A model generated the notes under the pieces. That model was not told the origin of the DNA and searched no databases. It was given only the letters and a program-made list of their open reading frames with translations. The position numbers were made by a program, and so were the translations under genes. This document shows, in pieces, positions 7,041-11,981 of a stretch of DNA of 11,981 bases. The stretch comes from Thermoprotei archaeon (GTDB lineage: Archaea > Thermoproteota > Thermoprotei > Thermofilales > B20-G17). Numbering within the stretch: position 1 is the first letter of the stretch; each line of letters starts with the position of its first letter. The stretch is from positions 1 to 11,981 of the forward strand of contig QMRW01000032.1 in NCBI GenBank assembly GCA_003650785.1, written 5' to 3'.

Positions 7041-7320
7041 GTTGATCACCTCTGCTTAGTAGTATTCTTATGGTACTAACTCTTCTTAACCCCTCGTTAT
7101 GATGTGCCACCATATCACTACTTATTCTTATATCCTCTACCTTTAGATCGATCACATAATGCTTTCTCAACTTCTCTACAACCTCTATCGCCTTAGGTAT
7201 ATGCTGTCCTCTAGCTCTTATGTCCAACTTGTCTACTCCAGAGTGTAATAGTACTATGCAAGTGCTTATGTACTTATTTACATGCTTTCTTCCTATTACT
7301 ACTAGGGCTTTGGAAGGCAT
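7033..7320 (-). CDS. albA: Alba-type DNA/RNA-binding protein
   Basis: From the ATG at 7318-7320 the product has 95 residues, the Alba length. It shows the family order: strand ALVVIGRKHVNKYIST (the IGxK nucleic-acid-binding loop), helix CIVLLHSGVDKLDIRARGQ, IPKAIEVVEKLRKHY, then the beta hairpin strand EDIRISSD and the closing VSTIRILLS. Alba dimers coat DNA and bind RNA in crenarchaea. The loop reads GRKHV where well-known Alba proteins have GKKPV, and the extended basic C-terminus is short, so this may be a divergent paralogue rather than the major chromatin protein. A longer frame from TTG at 7339-7341 exists, but the ATG fits both the family and the promoter. Confidence 0.85.
   Translation of the reverse strand: MPSKALVVIGRKHVNKYISTCIVLLHSGVDKLDIRARGQHIPKAIEVVEKLRKHYVIDLKVEDIRISSDMVAHHNEGLRRVSTIRILLSRGDQHG
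7044..7052 (-). promoter_or_regulatory. strong Shine-Dalgarno site inside the Alba gene for the NusA-like gene
   Basis: GAGGTGATC, a near-full match to the archaeal anti-SD, ends 3 nt before ATG 7038-7040. It lies within the last codons of the Alba gene and overlaps the longer frame's GTG, deciding the start. Confidence 0.7.
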
Positions 7321-7345
7321 TTCATATCTCAGAAGGTTCAAGTAG

Positions 7346-7352
7346 ATATTAA
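7346..7352 (-). promoter_or_regulatory. probable TATA box of the Alba gene
   Basis: TTAATAT is centred about 29 nt before the ATG at 7320, which fits a leaderless or nearly leaderless transcript. The 7353-7558 stretch between the two divergent genes otherwise holds a 10-bp palindrome (7392-7401) and TATA-like AT-rich patches but no gene. Confidence 0.45.
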
Positions 7353-7558
7353 TCTTTGTATCTATGGATCCTTAAGGAGACATCGAACAGTGGAGTACTC
7401 CTACACTCTTACTTTCGCTTGGAGCTCAGTTCTTCCCCAGAAGATCTAAGCCTTTTAATTCATAGAATACCCAAGGTAGATACAAATAACCATATTAGTA
7501 TAGTCCTACTAAGAGAATCCCAATAGCGCGGTCTACATCTTTCTTAGCGAAAAGTTTT

Positions 7559-8791
7559 TTGGTTTTGGAAGTTAAAGTACACGTGCCCGAGGTAATTATA
7601 TCCAATATAAATAGAACTGATATGGATAGGCTAATAGAGTACTTTGAGAAGTATAACCCTAATTTCAAAATGGGTATAGGAGTTATACGCACTAAAGAAG
7701 GTGTCGAATTTAAGACTGAATACGGTGGAGTCAGATACATATGGATAATGGAGGGATCGGGAGAGGCATATATCCCGGAAGGATACAGGACACAGGAGGG
7801 GGATGGTGAGAAACTACCCAACTTTTACGAACCAGAAGAACTGGATAGAGACATTATGAGAGCATTAGAAGTTCTCGAAAAGAATCTAAACCTAATATCA
7901 GAAGAGGTACCATATGGGGATACTATAAGAAATTGTGTCAAATCTATTCTGGATAGATATGATAATGGGATATTTAGAGGAGATATTACAGGTGAGATTG
8001 CACAACTAACTCCTATAGAGAGAGGCGGTTGGTGTCATACTACCTGGTCTGAAGACAAGCAAGTAAATGAGGCTATAGAGCTACTCATAGAGAGATTTGA
8101 TCAGATAGGCTGGTCCACTAAAGTAGAGGGGTCATATGAACCTCTTAAAGTAGGTGATCAAGTAGTACTGAGGTCTAATGAGAAACTACTAGTAAGAGGA
8201 AACATGAAGTACATTTGGATAGAGGACCTGAAGGGTATTCCACCTCGTACATCAACTCTTAGAAGGGTTAGGTATCTAAAGGATCTAACTGGCGGCTGTA
8301 ATATAGCATTTGATCCCTTCAGAAGACTGGCCCTGACTTGGAACATAAAGGGAATATCTAAGGAAAATCCAGATGGATACAATAGGGTCAATAATCATAT
8401 TGTGAATATGGCTGAGGAATTTTCAAGAACTCACTTCCACCCTTCAGAGGCTATAGGGGGAGGAAAAGCACAGCATGAGTTATACTTAGTTCTCGATCCC
8501 TCGGAGTTCGGTCTTAGAACCTACGGTAGGAAGAGCTATGCCTACTTCTTCCCTGACCTAGATGATCTATCCAAGTATGTTAAACTAGATCTAAGGCCAG
8601 GAGACGTAGTATACATACCACCTGGGACAGGACATAGAGCTATCAACGTCCTAGCAGCAGTTATAACACTTCCAGGATTTAAGCCTAGGAATGAGTGGTA
8701 TATAGACAAGAAAATTAAAAGACTTTATGGAGGAAAGATACCATATAACGAATTCCTGATATCAGTGACCTCTAGGTATGATGTACTGTGA
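7559..8791 (+). CDS. cupin-domain protein of unknown function
   Basis: The 410-residue protein has a clear C-terminal cupin. Motif 1 is H292-F-H294 followed by H306-E307, with an insertion of glycines between them. Motif 2, G348-x5-P-x-G-x2-H359-x3-N363, fits the consensus exactly and should bind a metal. Cupins include sugar isomerases, epimerases, oxygenases and binding proteins, so the reaction cannot be named. The N-terminal 250 residues have no fold I recognise. They hold two similar segments, VRYIWIMEGSGEAYIP (58-73) and MKYIWIEDLKGIPP (216-229), perhaps an internal repeat. The start is uncertain: TTG at 7559 follows a T6 run and has no ribosome binding site, while ATG 7622 (389 residues) has a TATA-like TAATTATAT 25 nt upstream. 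No signal peptide or membrane segment. Confidence 0.85.
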   Translation: MVLEVKVHVPEVIISNINRTDMDRLIEYFEKYNPNFKMGIGVIRTKEGVEFKTEYGGVRYIWIMEGSGEAYIPEGYRTQEGDGEKLPNFYEPEELDRDIMRALEVLEKNLNLISEEVPYGDTIRNCVKSILDRYDNGIFRGDITGEIAQLTPIERGGWCHTTWSEDKQVNEAIELLIERFDQIGWSTKVEGSYEPLKVGDQVVLRSNEKLLVRGNMKYIWIEDLKGIPPRTSTLRRVRYLKDLTGGCNIAFDPFRRLALTWNIKGISKENPDGYNRVNNHIVNMAEEFSRTHFHPSEAIGGGKAQHELYLVLDPSEFGLRTYGRKSYAYFFPDLDDLSKYVKLDLRPGDVVYIPPGTGHRAINVLAAVITLPGFKPRNEWYIDKKIKRLYGGKIPYNEFLISVTSRYDVL

Positions 8792-8806
8792 GATAATAAT
8801 AGTTCC

Positions 8807-8822
8807 TCAAAAGACTTTTTGA
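8807..8822 (+). terminator. possible terminator: inverted repeat with T-run after the cupin gene
   Basis: TCAAAA and TTTTGA pair around a GACT loop, 16 nt after the cupin stop, with five consecutive T. Archaeal transcription commonly ends at T-runs. The short A/T stem makes this only a candidate. Confidence 0.35.
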
Positions 8823-8912
8823 CTCATCGAACCCCTCTAATCATATCATTAACCTTATTGCCCTAATACAGATTCTAGTTATCCATAGGATTCCTCTAGC
8901 TCCTTGCTAATA

Positions 8913-8922
8913 TTTATAAAAG
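8913..8922 (+). promoter_or_regulatory. TATA box of the deacetylase-like gene
   Basis: TTTATAAAAG is a near-ideal archaeal TATA box, centred 26 nt before ATG 8943. It predicts a leaderless transcript and rules against the longer frame from TTG 8904, which would place the promoter inside the gene. Confidence 0.7.
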
Positions 8923-8942
8923 CATTAGGAGTATCCTCAATC

Positions 8943-9818
8943 ATGAGAGAACTGGATACTGTCCTACACATTATTTTTACAATGGACTGTGAACGTATCA
9001 GGAAGTTCTCTCCTCCAGGAGGGCCTGAGAGTTGGGAGCTCAGTGAGAGGGCAATAAAGGGGTATGTAAGAATACTTTTAGAATACGATATGAAGTGTAC
9101 CTTCTTCATAGTACCCGAGACAGCTCGTAGGCATAGAGAGCTCTTCCACGAGATATCGGATTATGGCTTTGAATTAGGAATGCACTACCATCCACAGAGT
9201 TTTCTAGATGGAAAGTATACTAAGTACCTCGGAGAGTACAATTATGAGGAGCAGTTGGAGCAATTGAGCCAAGCACTCAACTACTGGAGGAATTCTATAG
9301 GCTTTAGACCCTATAGCTTTAGACCTGGAAATGCTTCGTCTAATGAGTACACTTACAGAGTACTGCATAAACTAGGATTTAGACAGACTAGTACTTATAT
9401 TCCTAAGCGGAATATGCCAAGGCTCCATGCCGTATATATGGATGCCAATCCCTATCCTCATCACGTAGGTGAAATGGACATATTAGAGGTACCCATTACC
9501 TCGGATATAAGGGTAAGTCCTCCTACTAATAAAGATCCTCCTCACCTGAGGATAGAATGGGGAGAGGAAGGCGCATTAAAGGAAGTAGTAGACTTTTGGA
9601 TAGGACACTTAGTACAGAGGAAGATTCCAGTAAAGTCTGTAGTTGTAATAACACACAACTTTATAGATTACTCCAACGAAAACCTAGAATACACTATTAG
9701 GCTAAGGAGACTGATAAGGTATATCTTAGAGAGAGTTAGATACTATGATCTACATCCAGTGTCTCTAACTATAGAAGAATTGCACAGGATAGTAGATGAA
9801 TTAGGAGTGAATATATGA
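8943..9818 (+). CDS. polysaccharide deacetylase-like (NodB/CE4 superfamily) protein
   Basis: The 291-residue protein has the order of elements of the NodB fold: first strand with an acidic motif FTMDCE (D15, E17), strand CTFFIVPET (52-60), metal-ligand-like GMHYH (H81, H83), SFRPGNAS with the conserved Arg-Pro (R127-P128), LEVPIT (181-186), and a final ITHNF with H238. Family members remove acetyl or formyl groups from amino sugars or hydrolyse C-N bonds in related compounds with a metal. The motifs differ from the classical TFDD and H(S/T)xxxH, so the substrate is open. There is no signal peptide or membrane segment, so it acts in the cytosol if it acts at all. It lies 151 bp after the cupin gene with its own promoter. 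The two may share a pathway, but nothing proves this. Confidence 0.82.
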   Translation: MRELDTVLHIIFTMDCERIRKFSPPGGPESWELSERAIKGYVRILLEYDMKCTFFIVPETARRHRELFHEISDYGFELGMHYHPQSFLDGKYTKYLGEYNYEEQLEQLSQALNYWRNSIGFRPYSFRPGNASSNEYTYRVLHKLGFRQTSTYIPKRNMPRLHAVYMDANPYPHHVGEMDILEVPITSDIRVSPPTNKDPPHLRIEWGEEGALKEVVDFWIGHLVQRKIPVKSVVVITHNFIDYSNENLEYTIRLRRLIRYILERVRYYDLHPVSLTIEELHRIVDELGVNI

Positions 9819-10175
9819 TAAATAGTGATTTCTTATTCAGCTTAGATTCCCCATAGATGGGATGGAGATAGATAGTGAAGAAGTTCATTCTCTAGAGGGA
9901 CATATTTTATAGGTAGATCCAGCTATAGCTACCTATTTATATTGGTATTTAGATAGGACTCGAACCTCTATGAACTAGCTAGTGAACTCAGTACTTAGTT
10001 TCGGACATTCATATCTATACAGTACGCTTACTATTTTGCCCTAGAGAGCCGACTGCTGTCATGCCTTTTTCTAACTTCAATCATTACTGAAAAACAAACT
10101 TAGCTTCTTTTACCATGGCCTAGTCGCCTATATGGCTCTGCAACCATAGAGGAGATACCTGACCTAGGTCTCTAG
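9819..10175. other. gene-free stretch of about 360 bp
   Basis: No convincing open frame exists on either strand. The longest ATG frame noticed is 17 codons at 10031-10084 on the minus strand, without a ribosome binding site. The stretch holds a perfect 8-bp inverted repeat (9909-9936), a tRNA T-arm-like string (9953-9971) and TATA-like patches. It may hold an RNA gene I cannot name, or only the 3' regions of the flanking units. Confidence 0.6.
9909..9936. repeat. perfect 8-bp inverted repeat with nested palindrome
   Basis: ATAGGTAG (9909-9916) and CTACCTAT (9929-9936) are perfect complements around a 12-nt loop. The overlapping AGCTATAGCT (9921-9930) is itself a perfect 10-bp palindrome. It lies about 90 bp after the deacetylase-like gene and could be a terminator hairpin, a protein site or part of an RNA. 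Confidence 0.6.
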
Positions 10176-10263
10176 TGGGCCCGGGGGGATTTGAACCCCC
10201 GACCTCGGGGCTTACGCTCTCCCGCGTGTGAGGCGGGCGTCATAGCCGCTAGACCACGGGCCC
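10176..10263 (-). tRNA. tRNA-Val, anticodon CAC, with a probable 15-nt intron in the variable loop
   Basis: The acceptor pairs GGGCCCG with CGGGCCC, with discriminator A. The D-arm pairs GTC with GAC. The anticodon stem pairs CCCGC with GCGGG around the loop CTCACAC, giving CAC (10228-10230), which reads GTG valine. The T-arm is GGGGG-TTCAAAT-CCCCC. Between the anticodon stem and the T-stem lie 20 nt instead of 5. Removing 15 nt leaves AGGTC, a normal class I variable loop, and a 73-nt tRNA. CCA is not encoded. It lies 125 bp downstream of the beta-CASP gene on the same strand. Confidence 0.88.
10204..10218 (-). other. probable tRNA-Val intron at non-canonical position 45/46
   Basis: The 15-nt segment AGCGTAAGCCCCGAG lies between bases 45 and 46. 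Exon CGGG (40-43) pairs perfectly with intron CCCG, flanked by 3-nt bulges AG|A and AG|G cut after the second base. The inner part is a GC/GC pair closing a GUAA loop. The two other registers that leave the same mature sequence do not give a 4-bp central helix. Confidence 0.65.
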
Positions 10264-10366
10264 TCTACCCCCTATTAGGTATCTAGTAAGTACATAACTA
10301 TTTGTTGTACATAGTATATACTCTTAAGCTTTACTTCATCTAAAACTCAAATGGCCAAATCTTTAT

Positions 10367-10381
10367 ACTCCATAATGGAGT
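10367..10381. repeat. short perfect inverted repeat after the beta-CASP gene
   Basis: ACTCCA and TGGAGT pair around TAA, 8 nt past the stop of the beta-CASP gene. It could help end its transcript, but no strong T-run follows on the minus strand. Confidence 0.45.
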
Positions 10382-10388
10382 GTGATAA

Positions 10389-11657
10389 TTAGCTTGTAAT
10401 TTCTATGATATCCCCTGTTGTCGGTACTTCTGCTTTCAATCCTCTATTCCTAAGAATATTTGCTAAGGAGAGACCACCATTAAGTGTTGTGTGGACTATT
10501 ATTACCTCGTATGCCTTTAGTTCCTCTATGAGACTGAGTATTCCACTTCTGCTAGTGTGTGAGGAGAGATCAAACCACTCTACTCTAGCTTTAATTCTAG
10601 CTTTACCCTTCCCATCTACGGGTGCTGTACCTTTTGACAATACAACCCTACCGGTACTACCAGGTGCCTGATAACTCACTAGGAATATACCATTTCGGGC
10701 TTCCCTACACATTCTTCTTAAATAAAATCTAGCCGGTCCACCTTTGAGCATTCCAGCTGGAGTCACTATTATATTCTGTCTAGTCTTCAGGAGATCCTTT
10801 CTCATTCTCCTACCATCTACTTTGACAACTGCCTCTAGACTTCTTTCGTACAGCTTTGGATCTTTCAACATACTCTTGTATTTTAAAAGTATACTCGACA
10901 CCTTCCTAGCCATGCCATCTATAAATATAGGATAACTATCTAGGCCGTATTTACAGAGTATACATAGAACTTCTTGGGATCTTCCTACTGAGAACGAGGG
11001 TATTAGCACTGATCCGTTACTACTGAGTACTTCTTCTATAGCCTGTACTAATATCCTCTCCACTTTCTCTCTAGGTGGATGATCATATAATGCATAAGTA
11101 GCCTCAGTTATAACTACATCAAATTTTAGTTTAGGTATTTTCGAGGCACTGAGTAGGCATGTATCATTAGTATTTATATCCCCAGTTATAAGCATTTTCA
11201 TATCACCTGTATCTACTATGAAAGAAGTACTCCCTGGGATATGTCCTGCATCTACAGGAGTTATAGTAATAGAGTCTAGTTCTATACTATCTCCGTACTC
11301 TATGTACTTAACACTATTAAGCATTCTCTGTATTTCCCTAGCCTCAAAGGGTAGGTGATACTTTGAGATCTTTATGAAATCTCTCAATAGTACACTAGCA
11401 AGCTCTGCCGTGAGTTTAGTAGTGTATAACGGTATTTTCTCGCTTATATAGAGTAGGGGGAGTGTACCCGAGTGATCTAAATGTGCATGTGTTAGGAATA
11501 TAGCATCTAGTTCCTTAGGTCTGACATGTAGAGGGAACTTAGGCTCTCTCTCTGTAATCATAGCTCCATAATCGAAGAGTATCTTCTTTCCTTTCACTTC
11601 TAATAGTATCGCTGCTCTCCCTACTTCTCTCCCTGCTCCGAGTATAGTTATCCTAAC
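10389..11657 (-). CDS. aCPSF2-type metallo-beta-lactamase/beta-CASP ribonuclease (start codon uncertain)
   Basis: This is a zinc-dependent RNA-processing nuclease of the archaeal CPSF family without N-terminal KH domains, about 422 residues. Numbered from 11657: motif 2 H57-x-H59-x-D61-H62, motif 3 H139 (AGHIPGS), motif 4 D160 (ITGDINT), beta-CASP motif A E185 (ITEATYA), motif B H367 (SSHTSRSG), motif C H389 (IIVHTT, where relatives often read HGE). The first GTG-led frame starts at 11597 and would lose the first beta strands. The 20 codons before it translate as VRITILGAGREVGR... and match the family N-terminus, so coding begins near 11657. The codon there is GTT, not a standard start, though an ideal ribosome binding site lies 5 nt upstream. 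It follows tiaS by 15 nt. Confidence 0.88.
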   Translation of the reverse strand, partial: VRITILGAGREVGRAAILLEVKGKKILFDYGAMITEREPKFPLHVRPKELDAIFLTHAHLDHSGTLPLLYISEKIPLYTTKLTAELASVLLRDFIKISKYHLPFEAREIQRMLNSVKYIEYGDSIELDSITITPVDAGHIPGSTSFIVDTGDMKMLITGDINTNDTCLLSASKIPKLKFDVVITEATYALYDHPPREKVERILVQAIEEVLSSNGSVLIPSFSVGRSQEVLCILCKYGLDSYPIFIDGMARKVSSILLKYKSMLKDPKLYERSLEAVVKVDGRRMRKDLLKTRQNIIVTPAGMLKGGPARFYLRRMCREARNGIFLVSYQAPGSTGRVVLSKGTAPVDGKGKARIKARVEWFDLSSHTSRSGILSLIEELKAYEVIIVHTTLNGGLSLANILRNRGLKAEVPTTGDIIEITS

Positions 11658-11660
11658 CTT

Positions 11661-11670
11661 TCATCACCTT
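11661..11670 (-). promoter_or_regulatory. Shine-Dalgarno site of the beta-CASP gene
   Basis: AAGGTGATGA matches the archaeal anti-SD. It lies just after the tiaS stop and 5 nt before the GTT codon where the conserved protein begins. The ATG inside it (11662-11664) leads to TAG after three codons. Confidence 0.6.
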
Positions 11671-11672
11671 GC

Positions 11673-11981
11673 TCAAGGATAGTGCCAAGGTTTAAAAATG
11701 TAGCTGATGTTCTGCTTATTTATTACGCCAAATCTCCTCCTAGGTCTAGTTAAATGTCTATAGGCTCTTGGAGATGGTATATATATTCCGGGGTCGATTA
11801 TTGATGGATATTTCTCAATAACTTTAGTAGCTTTTGGCGCTTTGTACTTACACTTAGGGCATCTGTAACCCTTATTTCTACCCATGGATTTCATTCTCTT
11901 CCTACATACGGGGCAGAGAGGTGCTCTCTCTATTTTTCTCACCGTAGATCTGATTACATGTATTACTTCTACATTCAGAAC
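11673..11981 (-). CDS. tiaS: tRNA(Ile2) 2-agmatinylcytidine synthetase, C-terminal part (5' end outside window)
   Basis: TiaS attaches agmatine to C34 of archaeal tRNA-Ile so that it reads AUA. Only the last 102 residues are present. The frame is open to the window edge, so the GTG at 11942 is internal and not a start. Visible are the end of an OB-fold-like strand pattern (VLNVEVIHVIR), then a zinc ribbon with CPVC (cysteines 23/26) and CPKC (41/44) spaced by RMKSMGRNKGYR, then a basic tail with RAYRHLTRPRRRFG (59-72). These match the C-terminal zinc-ribbon end of TiaS as I recall it. The stop lies 15 nt before the coding start of the beta-CASP gene, so they are probably co-transcribed. Confidence 0.78.
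   Translation of the reverse strand, partial: VLNVEVIHVIRSTVRKIERAPLCPVCRKRMKSMGRNKGYRCPKCKYKAPKATKVIEKYPSIIDPGIYIPSPRAYRHLTRPRRRFGVINKQNISYIFKPWHYP

Noticed and set aside
10031..10084. 17-codon minus-strand frame in the gene-free stretch
   Set aside because: It is short, has no ribosome binding site or correctly placed TATA box, and has no recognisable pattern.
9819..10175. C/D box or H/ACA guide RNA in the gene-free stretch
   Set aside because: No ordered set of C (RTGATGA) and D (CTGA) boxes, nor a hairpin with a terminal ACA, could be placed convincingly on either strand.
10176..10263. Reading the long variable region of tRNA-Val as a class II (Leu/Ser) tRNA
   Set aside because: The anticodon CAC is neither Leu nor Ser, the variable region does not form a normal class II arm, and removal of 15 nt gives a standard valine tRNA.
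11673..11942. Independent 89-residue zinc ribbon protein starting at GTG 11942
   Set aside because: The frame remains open to the window edge and the sequence matches the C-terminal zinc ribbon of TiaS, so the GTG is internal.
1..11981. CRISPR array, insertion sequence, prophage or rRNA
   Set aside because: No regularly spaced repeats, transposase or integrase motifs, phage genes or rRNA-like sequence were seen.

Overview
The window reads as chromosomal DNA of a hyperthermophilic archaeon of the Thermoproteota (crenarchaeal) type. The support is a set of archaeal informational genes (FEN-1 with a PIP box, Alba, aEF1B, a TiaS C-terminus, a CPSF-like beta-CASP protein, a two-domain Cdc48), Shine-Dalgarno sites matching an archaeal 16S tail (GGTGAT), archaeal TATA boxes about 25-29 nt before starts, and two intron-containing tRNAs, one with a probable non-canonical intron. 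No mobile element, CRISPR array or rRNA was seen. The genus cannot be named from the sequence alone.

Layout. On the + strand, 1-108 is the tail of an unidentified protein, followed by triosephosphate isomerase (144-827) and tRNA-Arg(TCG) with a 13-nt intron (979-1066). From 1101 to 3273 on the minus strand is a tight cluster: FEN-1, then protein-L-isoaspartate methyltransferase, then a DUF371 protein. Upstream of it on the same strand are cdc48 and a 73-residue winged-helix-like protein overlapping it by 4 nt (3319-5750), then aEF1B, a small double zinc ribbon protein, a NusA/KH-like protein and an Alba-type protein (5838-7320). Two + strand genes follow: a 410-residue cupin protein (7559-8791) and a polysaccharide-deacetylase-like protein with a textbook leaderless promoter (8943-9818). 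A gene-free stretch of about 360 bp then leads to tRNA-Val(CAC) on the minus strand. The window ends with an aCPSF2-type beta-CASP nuclease and the 3' end of tiaS, both on the minus strand.

How the genes fit together. Most of the window is housekeeping: replication and repair (FEN-1), protein repair (Pcm), protein remodelling (Cdc48), translation (aEF1B, TiaS, tRNAs), RNA 3'-end processing (aCPSF2) and chromatin or RNA binding (Alba, NusA-like). The odd part is the + strand pair at 7559-9818. Both members resemble carbohydrate-acting enzymes, and neither can be assigned to a known pathway from sequence alone.

The best items for a second look are the missing canonical start codon of the aCPSF2 gene despite an ideal ribosome binding site, the probable 15-nt intron at position 45/46 of tRNA-Val, a 77-bp perfect repeat between the two ATPase domains of cdc48, and the cupin/deacetylase pair. 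I did not find convincing evidence of a wholly new multi-gene system.
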